A stretch of 64,000 bases of DNA from Lepidurus packardi (lineage: Eukaryota > Arthropoda > Branchiopoda > Notostraca > Triopsidae): positions 12,028,001 to 12,092,000 of the forward strand of contig JAKZAN010000005.1 in assembly GCA_023053545.1 (NCBI GenBank), read 5' to 3'. Position numbers and translations under genes: made by a program. This document shows, piece by piece, positions 13,336 to 24,930 of the stretch. The notes below the pieces were generated by a model, which was not told where the DNA came from, made no database searches, and saw only the letters and a program-made list of their open reading frames with translations. Position 1 is the stretch's first letter; every line of letters starts with the position of its first letter.

Positions 13336-13884
13336 TCTACACTAAAACTGTGACAGAGTATGGTGAAAACAATGGCACTTATCTCTAGTGGATTAGTTAC
13401 ACTTTGGATCTTATCATTGTGACGGAACTCGCCGGATTTTTTTGAATTTTTGGCCCTAGCTTTTGTACACCGCGCGAGATTTCCGTTGCACTAGTTTAGC
13501 CCCACCTTTAGCTCCGCCTCGTGACATTGCCGTCACGATTCGTGACATTGCCGGGAAATTTGAATTTTCCATGCTTGGTGACGGGAATTGGAAATTACAA
13601 TGTAATGCAACAAAACGTAGGAAATTTGTAAACGCCAGGTTTATTTATTTACAGATGTTATAATTCTCACGAAAATAGTCCACTATGCCAGTTGTGCTGC
13701 TCAAAGAATGCCGCGCGAGATTTCCGTTACACTAGTTTAGCCCCACCTTTAGCTCCGCGTCGTGAAGTGGATTCGTGACTTTAGCGGGACATTTGAACAT
13801 TTGAATGACATGCTTGGTGACGGGAATTGAAAATGACAATTTAATGCAACAAAACGTAGGAAATTGGTAAAAGCCAGGTTTATT
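13336..13884. repeat. ~240-bp tandem duplication of the DUS4L 3' end
   Basis: 13471-13709 and 13710-13949 are near-identical ('cgcgcgagatttccgtt' through 'gtgctgctcaaagaatg'). The second unit contains the true last codons and poly(A) region of DUS4L; the first is a downstream copy of that gene end. The rest of the stretch up to DEPDC1 shows no gene. Confidence 0.8.
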
Positions 13885-14913
13885 TTATTTACAGATGTTA
13901 TAATTCTCACGAAAATAGTCCACTATGCCAGCTGTGCTGCTCAAAGAATGTACAAACTGTCGTTCAGCACGAGACATGATTTTCTCCGACATATACATTA
14001 AATGATGATGAAACGTCACGAATGAACTTCCATAGTCTATACTAGTTTTGATCCAGTCTTCTATGCATTCTAGTGGCGTGGTATCACAGCCGGCGAACAG
14101 GGCAGGATTTTGCAGTATAGCACGAGCTACCATAACACCTATAAGAACAAAAAACGGGACAGTTAACAACTTTAGAATTTTGTATTTCGGTTTTTTACCG
14201 TTCACTCCTGTGATGTTTTGGATCTTATGAGCGTCTTCTAGGCTTTTAATGTCTCCGTTAGCTATCACAGGAATGTTTAAGGAGTCTTTGATGAGTTTAA
14301 TAGCATCCAAGTTCACTGGTTCTGATCTTTGATCTTTGGTTCGTCCATGGACGGTAATATAAGAAACCCCAGCAGCTTCTAGCTGTCTACAAAAATCAAC
14401 TGTTTTGCTGATTTCTGAATGGATGCGAATTTTAAGGGAGACCGAAAAGTTCTGGCGGTCTACTTTATTGCGCGTTTGCAGAACCATGTCACGAACCACT
14501 TCTGGTTTATCAATTAAACAAGCTCCATAGCCATCGTGCATTGCCCAGCGTTGAGGACAGCCACAGTTAAGATCAACCCCGTCTGAATAGTTGGCTACTA
14601 AAGCGGCAGCTGATGAGAAATCTTCCGCATTACTGGCAGCAAACTGGACGATTAACGGTCTATCGTTTTCGCAAACTCCAAATTCGTTGTCTCGAGCTTT
14701 CTGAGATTTTACAAACGAATTGGATACTATCATTGGGGTATAGGCTAGGTCACATCCATATTTACGGACCAGAGCTCGGAAAGGGAGTCTGGTTTACGAA
14801 AAACAGTCGTTTTTAGAAAGAAACGTGGTGTAGTAATGTTATTACTTTGAATATCGAACCATTGGCGCGCAAATTTTGACCAATCCTCCTTTTTCAAACA
14901 ATTCGAGCGCCAT
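13885..14913 (-). CDS. DUS4L: tRNA-dihydrouridine synthase 4-like (DUS4L)
   Basis: Flavin-dependent enzyme that reduces uridine to dihydrouridine in tRNA D-loops (Dus4 family). Exons on minus: 14913-14846, 14788-14199 and 14138-13885, giving 303 residues. The 60-bp last intron contains no stop, so an unspliced reading continues through it; GTAAAA and TAG ends and homology across G|VMVARAI show it is an intron. Family motifs: KICAPMVRYSK at the FMN-binding start, GVDLNCGCPQRWAMHDGYGA with the catalytic Cys, KIRIHSE, ITVHGRTKDQR, IPVIANGDI and GVMVARAI. The length fits the family. The stop codon overlaps an AATAAA-type signal (reads AAATAAAATAAA on minus), an extremely compact 3' end. Confidence 0.94.
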
Positions 14914-15567
14914 TATGTGTAAATTATACTAATAAGTGCATTTTGAAATTAGTTCATAATTTAAGCATAATTTATTACTGAGTATCTGTTGTTTCAAGCT
15001 TGAAAACATTGTTTCATTTAAGTATTTTGTTTATTTTCCCCAAGGCCGGTGGAGGAGTACCTTCTATGAAGTGAACACTTCATACAATGGAAATTCTTAA
15101 GCCAGATCCGACGCTGGCGCCATCTGATATTAGGTTCTGAACGTCACAGAAAATCGTCAGCGCCTCTGCGGTGTCCAACATCCCTAAGCTGTTATCACGC
15201 CATCCTCGGTTTTAGTACGTGATATTCTTCTTCAACTAGAGTAATTCCAGTCTTGTATGTTTTGCTTGAATTAAGGGCTATAAGGATTAGTGAAAAATTA
15301 TGTTGTATGTGTGAGCTTTCAATACACAAATATAAACCAAACACACGGCCTTCAAATTACTTTGAATGATTTTGAGTCGTAAACAGAAAGTACGAAAGGA
15401 TATTTGTACTACATGTTAACACATAGAAAATAAAATAATATAAACTTCTAGGGAATACAAGGCATTTGTATAAATCGAAAAAAAGATTAATCGTACACCC
15501 TCATACAGTGTACACCAGCTCAGTTCATATTTGTATTTATAGAAGTTTCAACGCCATAGAAATATAA
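14914..15567. other. Intergenic, no gene seen
   Basis: AT-rich DNA upstream of DUS4L. I see no coding stretch or recognisable element beyond a short palindrome ('tgaagtgaacacttca', about 15067). Confidence 0.5.
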
Positions 15568-15638
15568 GCGTATGACCGAGTGGATAAGACGCATGCCTTG
15601 TGATCGGAAGGTCGTGGGTTCGAATCCCAGTCGAGGCA
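15568..15638 (+). tRNA. tRNA-like element (pseudo-tRNA or SINE head)
   Basis: Carries a near-consensus A box (TGACCGAGTGG) and a perfect B box (GGTTCGAATCC), with T-loop TTCGAAT and tRNA-sized spacing. The acceptor arms (GCGTATG against TCGAGGC) and the anticodon stem around CTTGTGA pair poorly. I therefore read it as a tRNA-derived pseudogene or the 5' head of a SINE with an intact pol III promoter, not as a decoding tRNA. Confidence 0.5.
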
Positions 15639-15710
15639 ATTTATTTCGTAAAAAAAACGAAATATTAAATGGCTCCCTTTCTCTGTACCTCATGCCTTCC
15701 CTACAAGGTT

Positions 15711-15775
15711 CCTAGTCCTATATTCGAAATTGTGAAGCTTCGGCTTCACTAGCTCGAATATCTGGGATAGGAAAC
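15711..15775. other. Stem-loop with TTCG tetraloop
   Basis: GTGAAGC-TTCG-GCTTCAC (15732-15749) is a perfect stem with a UUCG tetraloop, nested inside TATTCGA/TCGAATA and outer CCTAT/ATAGG arms. It lies about 75 bp past the tRNA-like element, so it may belong to the same pol III transcript. Confidence 0.6.
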
Positions 15776-16780
15776 CGAGCAGGGGAGTGGGGAACAGGGA
15801 AAGGGGCGAGGCTCTCATTTTTTGACGATTTTTCAAGGGGACCCCCTTGATATAGCATTATTCCTTATGGAGAAAAGCCCTGAAAAAGCTTTCCCAGCTC
15901 GAAAAGGAGCCACGCCCCCTTTTTGGTCCAATCCACCAATAGGATTCGTACTTTTTGTGTAGGCCACACCCCTTTTCGCGGATTTTTTGAAAAATCACGC
16001 AAAATTAAACAAAATTTCGCGTTTATTTAAAAAATTACAAACCGGACAACAAAAAGGACATTCTTAGAAAATACAATTTTGGCTACAATAAATAGGCAAT
16101 TAAAGAATTCCGGCAGAAGCAAAACATTTCATTTTCATATTTGTATAATCTAATTGTTGGAACTAAGAAAAGTCACAAGAAAACACTATCAGATGGATAA
16201 ACAATTTAAGCAATTTCGGGGAAGAAATCTCATACAAAAAACAAACATTTCAGAAAAATCACAGAACAAACAATTCTAACGGATTTGGAAAACTTGAGTG
16301 CTAAGCAGTGTTTGGGAAGGGTACATTTGACAAGAAAATCAAAACTTTCAGAAAACAAGCGTTACAATTCTACTCAAAACTTGTACAATAATACACAAAG
16401 TCCAACTAAAAAGCTGCTATGCTGGGCATCGGAACCTTCCAATGTGCCAATCCTGCCTTAAACTACAAAAGCCGAAATTTGAAGTGTTAATTAATTGAAA
16501 CGTAAACGCAAAATTTAAACAGTCAGTTCTTTAATTACTTAAATAACTGACAAATTATGAGTTTGAAGCCTGATTTGCATAAAACTGTATCTAACCAGAT
16601 TCACAGCCGAAACCACAGTAGAAAGGTTTTCACAGTATGGTAACTGGTATTATCTTCCAATGTAAAGGAATTAAGACGACTTTCTCGGTCTCAAAGGGAT
16701 GTGGAGGTAATAAGGAACATAAGAGGGATGGATTCACAGACTTGCCCATCCTACCCCAGAAGTAGGCATTCCAATATCTA
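15776..16780. other. Non-coding stretch, possible 3' UTR on minus
   Basis: No open frame. A minus-strand AATAAA (TTTATT near 16022) could end the transcript that includes the candidate exon at 16781-16855. Confidence 0.35.
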
Positions 16781-16855
16781 CTATTTAGGGTCGTTCAATA
16801 GGCTTCTCCTCTTGATGTACTCCCAAACCAGCAAGCCAATAACGTTAAACAGCAC
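16781..16855 (-). CDS. Candidate terminal exon of a small membrane protein
   Basis: Downstream of a TTTTAG acceptor on the minus strand a short frame reads VLFNVIGLLVWEYIKRR then SLLNDPK and a stop: one hydrophobic segment followed by a basic tail, as in C-tail-anchored or small membrane proteins. A further minus-strand stretch at about 16913-16975 reads AALTQEELVANLELHQSL and could be the preceding exon. I could not recognise the family or complete the gene. Confidence 0.3.
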   Translation of the reverse strand: MLFNVIGLLVWEYIKRRSLLNDPK

Positions 16856-16975
16856 CTAAAACAAACTATATAAGGTCTGACATTAATATAAACACATAAC
16901 ATATTATACTGTCAAGAGATTGGTGCAATTCCAAATTTGCCACAAGTTCTTCCTGAGTTAAAGCTGCATAATCTA

Positions 16976-18288
16976 ATTACTATCCTCTTGGTCGTCGATA
17001 CATGGACGATTCTACAAATGGACGACACGTTTCTAACCATCTCAGAAGCCAATGGCATACCGTGCTGAAGATATTGCTGCTCATTAGCTAAAGAGAGAGA
17101 TTCAAAAAATTTTTAAGCTGTATTAATATCTACGTCATACGAACGGCGAACGGCGATGTAAGGAAGACGAACCTATTATTAATTATATTAGTTTTATTAC
17201 GGATCTATACAATTCTGTTAAACGCATTTTAAATAATCTCTTCCAAATCCCATACACAACTCTCCCACGTGGCACGCCACGTTTTCACTCAGCTTCATTT
17301 GCGCAAAAGGTAAGCACAATACTATGCGAAGCATTAAGGATGTCTATCCTAAAAGAACAACAATAATTGCAAACTGGCGCAGCTAAAGATCAAAGAATAA
17401 CTGCAGCGTCATCTTGTTTCGACTTGTCCAGCTTTAATTTAACACAATTCTTTGCTTTCATTAAACGTAATAAAAGATCAACATGCTGAAACGTTTGAAA
17501 TGAAACACTCCCAAACTTCACAAACAAAGCTAAACTAATTCTTGGTATCGACAGGAATGTTGTGCGTAACCACAAAGTGTAATAGAACCGAATTTGCTTA
17601 AAACACAACTGTCCGAGCAGCTAAAAGCAATCCATGATACACACCAACCTAAGAACCTACACGTTCGGCTGCGCGAACGTGACTGAGGCGACAGGGAGAC
17701 GGAGCTCCAACTAATCATCTGGTCAGAGCGCCTCTTGTGGCCATGCAAAAGCGCGTTATTCAAATCCTATGGAACTCTCAAATATATTTTTTAAAGGAAT
17801 TAGCTTTTAGAATCTGGCCTATAAAAATTATCAAGCATAACACAGATATCTAGATAAAAAACTAGGACGCAAAACTGAACTGCCTGAACACTTTTCAACC
17901 GCACAACCCGCCTCTTTGACGCCGACTAAATATGCTGGACAGAAAAACAAACGCAAAATGAATAAACAAATACCTTTTCAATTTCTTAAACCCTTGCTAA
18001 CCAGTTCTTTTAAAGTCTGGTTTGCATAAATAATATGCTAAACGTCTTCGAAAATTCTTCAACTTTACTGCCTCCTTAGTTAAGAATCTAAATTAGTTTC
18101 CATTAAATTAACTTCAGCATCCAAATCCAAGCCTACTGAGAACGTTTCTATTCAATGTAGCTCATATTCCTTGTTTACATCGTGGCAAACTTGTAGAATG
18201 TTTTGGATGTGATTAGGGCGGTAAACACATACGGCTAAATTGCGAGATTTATCCATACAGTGCTAATTGTCTGTGACTAGATTCCATT
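16976..18288. other. Intergenic, no secure gene
   Basis: Open frames here are short, lack family resemblance and do not start with ATG. The only structure noticed is an inverted repeat 'cacgttcg...cgaacgtg' near 17660-17685. Confidence 0.4.
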
Positions 18289-19541
18289 ATGACAAACATG
18301 CGAGTTGTGAGTCGTAACCTCCCCTTTCTAAAACAACAGCTTTCTGCGTTATTAGGCACGACGAGTTTATCCGTCAAGTTCATTTGTTTGGTGATTTTCT
18401 CATGCTACTTTCTGTCTTACTCCAACTATGCCGTTCTCTGCACGACCATTACCCCCGCCTACGTCTTCTCCAAATTCTGGACGTTATTCACGCATTGTTT
18501 CGTGGAATTCCATCTCTGGGAAGTTTGCGTTGACATTATCACCGTGGGTCTTTGTGGCAAACTCATTGAGCCTCTTTGGGGAGCTTGGGAGATGATGAAG
18601 TTCTTTGCCTTGGTCAACTTTTGCGGAGGAATCCTCAGCACCTTCTTTTACATGCTGCTCTACATGGCCACCCAAAACACGGAAGTTCTCTTCGACATCC
18701 ATATCCACGGTTTAGCAGGCTATTTGGCTGCCGTCGCTGTCGCCGTCAAGCAAATGATGCCAGATCATATCCTTTTGCGAACACCGTTGGGCAAACTCAC
18801 CAACCGAAATGTTCCTCTATGCGTTTCCTTAGTCTCCATCCCCTTATGGCTCATCGGAGTTCTGGAAGGGACTTACCCGACCATGTTCATGTCTGGCGTA
18901 CTAATTAGTTGGATTTATTTAAGGTTCTATCAGACCCATAGTAATGGTACCAAAGGCGATATGGCTGACAACTTTACCTTTGCCAAGTATTCAACTTCTC
19001 TTCCTTTTCGTTTTCGTTTTCCCCTTCATTTTCTTCAGTTTGTCTTCATTTTCTGTTTTTTATAGTTTTTTCCCTAATGTGATGCAGCCACCCTTGGAAA
19101 TCATGGCCAATGCCATCTATAGACTCTTGGTCCGGATGAAAATCTGTCGGAAACCTGTACGAAAGTATGACGTAGGAGCTCCCACAGCTATAACGATCAG
19201 TTTGCCCGGCACTGAGCCCCAAGACGCTGAAAGAAGAAGGTAAAATGGAATTTTTTTTTCATGAAAATTGGGGATGGAAGCGTTAATTTTTCGTATTTTT
19301 TAGGCAAATTGCATTGAAAGCATTGAGTGAGAGGTTATCTAAATCCGACCCTCAGCCAGCGTGGCCGTCTATGGAGGCGAGGAAATCGCTTCCATCTTTA
19401 GTTCCCTCAACGTCGACGTCGACGTCACAAATTGGGCCACGTGGTAGCTCAGGGGACGTTGCGAAAGCGTCTAACATTGTAGCTATTCACTTAGAGGCTG
19501 AAAAAGCAACTGATTCGACAGCTGCGATGAAAGCTACGTAA
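18289..19541 (+). CDS. TMEM115: TMEM115-like Golgi rhomboid-fold protein
   Basis: Golgi multi-pass membrane protein of the TMEM115/DUF1751 family (rhomboid-like fold, implicated in retrograde Golgi-ER transport). Exons 18289-18986, 19066-19239 and 19304-19541 join to 369 residues. Family signatures: TPAYVFSKFWTLFTH, LIEPLWGAWEM, VLISWIYLRFYQTHSNG with GDMADNFTFA, then RKYDVGAPTAITISLPGTEP and QDAERRRQIALKALSERL. About six hydrophobic segments lie in the first 230 residues and the tail is hydrophilic. ATG at 18289 is the first in frame; 18298 is an alternative. A rearranged copy of the 3' exons recurs at 28722 and 41298. Confidence 0.95.
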
Positions 19542-19828
19542 GAGAAATGATTGGGGAAGTTTGAATTTCCCCTGAAAATTCTCTCAATGTCAAGCATTCC
19601 TTCCCTCAATTGCATAGGATTGATGACTGTTATTCAATCAGTGTCTAGTTTCTTGTTCCCCAGCCTACAGCCACCACTTTTCAGTGCCTAGATGAAGCAA
19701 TTTGACCATTGGAATGAAATGAGGGAAAATGAACTAAAAAAAAGAGGGAGAGAGACAGAATGTGGGTGGAATTTGGGAGAAAAATTGTGGGGGTTTTGTG
19801 TGAAAGCGTGCTTGCAAGTCACAATATG

Positions 19829-20980
19829 CTGTATCTATATTTTTTGGAATAATTGTAAGAAAAAGAAGGAGTTTTTGCAGTGATGAGGGTTCGGTGCAGG
19901 GGACTAGTCTGGGAATGCCCCCTTTTTAATGGACGCTATACAAGCTGGGATTATGTGAAATGTGTACGCAAACTGTACAGCTGTTGGTTTTAGTAAGGAT
20001 GATTGATTAGGTTGCGAGTACGACAATACACATAACATTATGATTGACTGAACGTGTTTTGTTACCATATTTAAACTTTGGATCCTTCTGTTCGCTTTAT
20101 TTCGTAGATCGTAGATAGATCTACTTTTATTCATGGATCCTAAAACTTTTACAACTCATGAAGTTATTCTTGTAAAAAAGAGTTACTTAAGAGTCCCTCT
20201 TATTTTCTATAATACCCACAAATTACCCATAACATTATATTTTCTATAATACCCACAAAATACCCATAACATTACGATTGACTGATGTGTTTTGTTACCA
20301 TATTTAAACTTTGCATCGTTCTGTTCGCTTTATTTCGTAGATCGTAGATAGATCTACTTTTATTCATGGATCCTAAAACTTTTACAACTCATGAAGTTAT
20401 TCTTGTAAAAAAGAGTTACTTAAGAGTCCCTCTTATTTTCTATAATACCCACAGATTGTGCGCCGAAATATACCACATTCACGTCAAACGTACCATGTTG
20501 AATTAATTCTTGTAATTGAATATTTGCATCGCAGAAAAGCCTGAAATAGAACGACATCTACTAGCGAGTCTATTAAGTTACGGTACGTTGAATGTTATCA
20601 TCTGCAGATGGCGCGGACAAGAACTTTTATTACGTCCAACAGATTCTCCGGTTAAAAACCAGGTGGTCAAAACTGACAGACTGACCTTCAAGAAAAATCA
20701 ATATTAGAGACGACTCTGATCAAAATTAACATTTCGCCTTTATTTAATTTCACATTTTTCATCAACTTAACTATCATCTAAATTCAGACCCAATAAATGC
20801 AGGCGTATCTCCGCTCTTTATTAAGCCATTGTATGCTTCATAAAAACGTAAAATAAGATCAAACTATCCTTCAAACCATGATTCCTAGATTCCTAGATGA
20901 TTCCTAGTCCCCTGCACCGAACCCTCATCACTGCAAAAACTCCTTCCTTTTCTTACAATTATTCCAAAAAATATAGATAC
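19829..20980. repeat. Inverted and direct repeats downstream of TMEM115
   Basis: 19829-19906 is repeated in inverted orientation at about 20904-20980 (shared 'gtgatgagggttcggtgcag'), making arms of about 78 bp around 1 kb. Between them a unit of about 180 bp occurs twice in direct orientation (about 20060-20220 and 20295-20455, 'cgtagatcgtagatagatctac'). The right part (20665-20960) holds the dispersed repeat marked by 'agagacgactctgatcaaa', seen many more times to 47 kb. No gene. Confidence 0.75.
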
Positions 20981-21139
20981 GTTACCACTCCGCCAATCAC
21001 TCGGTAGGTGAGGCTATAAGACATAACTTTTTCACAGTCTCCAAAATGATCTCCAGTTATTTTACATACTATTACACAAATTAATCTTTCGTACGGAAAA
21101 ATTGACATTTTCTTTTCTTTATCTTGTGCCCTCAACGTG

Positions 21140-21200
21140 CTTCGGCACCTGGCCCGGGGCCCCTTCGAGGCGGGGGCCCCTAGGCAGCTGCCTAGTTGGC
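21140..21200. other. GC-rich palindromic cluster
   Basis: Unusually GC-rich for this window: two GGGGCCCC-type blocks followed by the perfect palindrome CTAGGCAGCTGCCTAG. It sits just upstream of the conserved mini-gene leader. Confidence 0.6.
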
Positions 21201-21221
21201 CCAGGTGGAGATACGGCACTG

Positions 21222-21417
21222 TACATGTTACAGCCAAAGCCAGACCCCAAAGTTATGGGCGGTTTCGAGGGGGTTTCCCGACCTAAGCTGATACCAAAAA
21301 TCCGAAGTTCAAGTTGAAGAGAACGGTTACTTCGCGTCAAGACGCCTACGGCATACCACTTGTGCATATTGGCGGCCAATTTGCCTTTTGTGTGAACGTT
21401 TGTCTCGTTTTTAGAAG
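21222..21417 (+). promoter_or_regulatory. Conserved leader of mini-gene A1
   Basis: About 195 bp ending directly at the ATG. The same block (starting 'tacatgttagagccaaagc') precedes the start codons at 31277, 33993, 43853, 48790 and 55253. Conservation right up to the ATGG microexon while downstream exons differ suggests a shared promoter and 5' UTR. Confidence 0.6.
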
Positions 21418-22139
21418 ATGGGTAAGTAAAAACCAATGATCAGTGTAACATTTCTTACTTTGATAAACTTTCAGGTAGCTGGTATTCCACAATCAGGAAC
21501 GGATTATGGGATTTTTTGATTGGTAATTATATTCCTTACATGGATTCAATTCAACTATATATAAGCGTAGTCTTATAACTGTATACAATTATAGAGTGAA
21601 AATCCTATTTTTTCGAGAGTATATAATATTAAACACTTTGAACATTCACAACGTAAACGTAAACATTAATCAAGTATACATTTGTTTGCTTTCTTTTGCT
21701 CTACAGAACCCGCCGTCAACAAGTTTATGAACGGTAAAAGATTGTACTCTTCCAATTAGATCGCACTAACACATTCCCTACTTTCATTAAACTTAATTAT
21801 AGGGCATAACCGAGCTGCGGTTGCAGATGCTAAAAGTGTCACCAACAGCGTGATGGGTATACGTCATTTCTATTATAACCATATTGAATATATACTATTG
21901 ATGCTCAAACTTTACCTTTCACAGAAGACGTAAAAGTCGATGACGTGGATGAGGTTGCAATAGGTTGCAATACAATGGACACTAAGTCTAGCAACCCTGG
22001 AATTTCCCGTCATACCACAAATACCATGAGTATGATTTCTATGAAAACCATATTGCATCTTGATGCTAAAACTTTTCTTTTCACAGAAAACGTTGAAGTT
22101 ACAAAAGCCAAAAGCTTTTCTTTGGGATGTAATAAATGA
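21418..22139 (+). CDS. Mini-gene A1: MGxxxS protein with C-terminal beta motif
   Basis: Not a known family; deduced from splice sites. Exons 21418-21421 (ATG G only), 21475-21522, 21707-21733, 21803-21856, 21925-22029 and 22087-22139 give 96 residues. All five introns are phase 1. The start reads MGSWYSTIRNGLWDFLI, fitting the N-myristoylation pattern (Gly2, Ser6) followed by a short amphipathic-looking stretch. The fifth exon has EVAIGCNTMD, then a Ser/Asn/Thr-rich linker. The terminal exon codes NVEVTKAKSFSLGCNK, the family's C-terminal motif. Related genes lie at 31277, 33993, 43853, 45785 and 48790. Transcription is unproven, but conserved splice sites and frames across divergent copies favour a real gene. 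Proposed role (inference): membrane-directed partner of the nearby NLRs. Confidence 0.55.
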
Positions 22140-22445
22140 TATAACACCCAATTTTTCACCAACTTAACTATCATCTGAATACATAACCAATAGATGCAGG
22201 CGTATCTTCGCTCTTTATTAAGCCATTGTATGCTTCATAAAAACGTAAAATAAGATCAAACTATCTTTCAAACCAGGAGGTTCTTACATTTAACTGTATA
22301 AGCGTAGGCGTAGGCGTATAGTTTATACGCTTATCGATTGAGACTCGTAATTTTCCGACAATTTATAATACTAAACACTTTGAAAATTAACGATGTAAAC
22401 ATTAGTGAAGTGTATATTTGTTTGCATTCTTTTGCTCGATTGCAG

Positions 22446-22620
22446 GAGGCGCCAACACTAGGCAAATAGGTAAAATCTTATGCTGTTCCCAATTAAATCG
22501 CACTAACGTATTGCCTAATTTCTTAAAACTCATTTCAAGGAATTCACAAGATAATATTAGTGGAAATGTTAATAGTGGAATTAGTAGTGGAAGTAATCGT
22601 GGAAATAACTTTTCTTTTCT
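22446..22620 (+). pseudogene. Mini-gene cassette fragment (B-type exons)
   Basis: Exon 22446-22469 (24 nt, phase 1-1, GANTRQIG) followed by a degraded copy of the Asn/Gly/Ser-rich cassette seen intact at 49218 and 50163. The acceptor has become AAG and one base is missing, so the frame is lost on splicing. No start or terminal exon follows. A hAT element is inserted just downstream. Confidence 0.55.
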
Positions 22621-22684
22621 GACCTTCAAGAAAATTAGCTCATTGAATCATCTAAAAACTGTCGCTTATCAGTATGAATCACGT

Positions 22685-24930
22685 CAGCGACGGCGGAACT
22701 GGGGGGGCAGAGGGGGCAGAGGGGGCAGCTGCCCCCCCTAAAATTTTCCAGGGGGGGCAAAGGTATGATTTTGCCCCCCCCTGGAAAAGTGCTTAAAATT
22801 GCACATCAACACATGTCAGCAGCTCAGCACAAGGACCTTGGACCAGGGGGCTGGGATCTTCTGACAAAAAAATCTCCTCACCTCACCTTACTCATGCAGT
22901 CACTACACATCTGCAGCACAACTCCCTAATCCTTTCCATGTGCACACTCACTCGTACACACACACTCGTACCACTCCTTATAGAGCCCCGGTGACCCAGT
23001 CAGATGGACAGAAGGAGAAGCTTGCAGCGGGCTTTAAAACCAACTGCAGTTCGACTATTATCCAACCACAGGATTGGCTTATATATTTATGTGAGACAAC
23101 CTGCCCCCACCCCTCATGATGACTGCTCTTTCCTTGCTACTAGGGTTACCATCCGTCCTTAAATGATAAGGACAGTACTTAAATTTGGTATGCCCGTCCT
23201 TAAGGGTGTTTGTCCTTAAATATGTCCTTAAATGGGAGTTGCTGCTAAATTTGTAGACATTTCGTCAGAATAAAAGGACTAAACCATCAATAATACATGC
23301 CGGCCGCATGCAGTTTCAAGTTCTGTTTAAAAATGGCTAGCCGTTCGGCATAGCGGGCCGTGGACAACGGCTATAGCCGTCAAAGTCAAACACACGCTGC
23401 TGAAGGGGAATGCAACTGTCATTTCCTATTGGCTAATGGTAAGTCGCTAGTGACGACGCAAGTATACGGCGTATACGTGTGTAATGTATACGTGCGTATA
23501 CTATACTGTCACGGATGGTTTTTTCAATGCTGTATTTCTTTGCTTGGTCTAAAACCCAACTGCCTCGTCTGTACATTGGCGTATCTTTTTATACCACTTC
23601 CATGAACAAAAATGCTTCCTTCAACCTTGGTCCTCTGACCTCGACTAACTAAGAATGCAACTAAGAATGTAATGAAGGCCCCTAAGAATAACACTAAGAA
23701 TCTAAAGAAGGCTAAGTCTAGAAAAGGTCATCCGCAACAATACGCACTCGTGTGTAATCATTTGTGTGTTGCTGGCTGCTCTGAGACATTGTACGGCTCT
23801 CCACAGTGTTCAGTTACCATACTTAGGAGGTGTCTTGACTAGGTAAGTATGCATAATTAATGGAATTATTGTGTGTCCTTAAAAATTTCCTAAGTAGTCC
23901 TTAAATTTTATCCGCGTGAGATGGTAGCTCTACTTGCTACGCAGTATGTGAGTGTGTGTGTGTGTGTGTCTGCTTGAGTGTGCGTTGTGCGATACAGGAA
24001 TCAACAGAAGACTCAAATCTCTTTAGTCTATTGTGTCCTTTGTATGTTTCTAACACTTTGGAATTGCATAGCATGCTTCCACCTCCTGGAAAACACCCAC
24101 GACCGAATCTCCTTAGCTATTTTAGCAGAATAACTTCCGACTCACCGCTGCCCACAAAAACAACATTACCGCTACCGGAATCTTCAGCATCTTCAAGTCA
24201 ATCCATTGATCAATATACTGGCTCAGATGGCTCAGAGAGGGTTGTGGATTTAACAAATTTTCCGGTATGTAATGTAACAGAATGGTTCAACCTGTTCAAA
24301 ATTTATTTTATTCAGTTGGGCTATTATATATCTCATGGCCATAGGAATAGAATATTCGTATCATGTTTATGTTTTCAGAAAGAAGACACGGTTCCTCAAA
24401 AAGCCCCTTGCTCACTACAGTTGCCACTGGACACATTCCCATGCCAGCCCCTGCAGTACAAGTATCCCGCCACTGATGGGCGCCGTTTCAATGAAGCCTG
24501 GTTCAAGGATTTCCCGTTTTTGCACTATGACAAAGTTCAGGACAAGGTGTACTGCTTCACATGTTGTTGCAGCTTGAAAAAAGGATTAATCTCTATGGAG
24601 GATGTAAAAGAAAAGGTGTTCTTCACCGGGTTTTCCAATTGGAAAAAGGGAATCGAAAAGTTCAGGACCCACTAAAAAACACTATGTCACACTAAAAAAA
24701 GTGTGACATTATGCGTGAGTTTGTTGACAGGAATCCAGAGAGACGACGTACATTGGAGCAGCAAAATAAATATCATGTGTTTCAGGATAACTTGGAAAAA
24801 AGCTTTAAATCGGGTACGAAACGTGTTCTCAAACATGGAAATTTGATAAGGAAATAATGGAAATAATGATAAGGGTTTCAACAGTAATGGCCACTGCCCC
24901 CCCTGAGAAACACTCGTTCCGCCGTCACTG
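22685..24930 (+). mobile_element. Non-autonomous hAT element, copy 1
   Basis: 2246 bp with terminal inverted repeats CAGCGACGGCGGAAC / GTTCCGCCGTCACTG (hAT-type CAGNG ends) next to G-rich and C-rich runs. A perfect 8-bp target duplication AATCACGT lies at 22677-22684 and 24931-24938. Unoccupied versions of the site occur at 45018, 51314 and 55293. It carries only the zinc-finger part of a transposase and no catalytic domain. Confidence 0.93.
24073..24675 (+). CDS. Truncated hAT transposase, TTF-type zinc finger only
   Basis: Exons 24073-24264 and 24379-24675 (GTATGT donor, TTTTCAG acceptor, phase 0). The N-terminus starts MLPPPGKHPRPNLLSYF; the second exon has YPATDGRRFNEAWF, FLHYDKVQDKVYCFTC and GFSNWKKGIEKFRTH, the TTF/ZMYM-like DNA-binding module found ahead of hAT catalytic domains. 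It stops right after this module, so no transposition activity is expected. The reading could extend upstream to 23956 only through a non-ATG start in a GT repeat. Confidence 0.75.
   Translation: MLPPPGKHPRPNLLSYFSRITSDSPLPTKTTLPLPESSASSSQSIDQYTGSDGSERVVDLTNFPVCNVTEWFNLFKIYFIQLGYYISHGHRNRIFVSCLCFQKEDTVPQKAPCSLQLPLDTFPCQPLQYKYPATDGRRFNEAWFKDFPFLHYDKVQDKVYCFTCCCSLKKGLISMEDVKEKVFFTGFSNWKKGIEKFRTH

Noticed and set aside
15568-15638. Functional tRNA with TGT or GTG anticodon
   Set aside because: Acceptor and anticodon stems do not pair well enough; kept only as tRNA-like.
17530-17763. Minus-strand frame of 77 codons with Ser/Arg run
   Set aside because: Starts with a non-ATG codon and shows no family signature or convincing splice partners.
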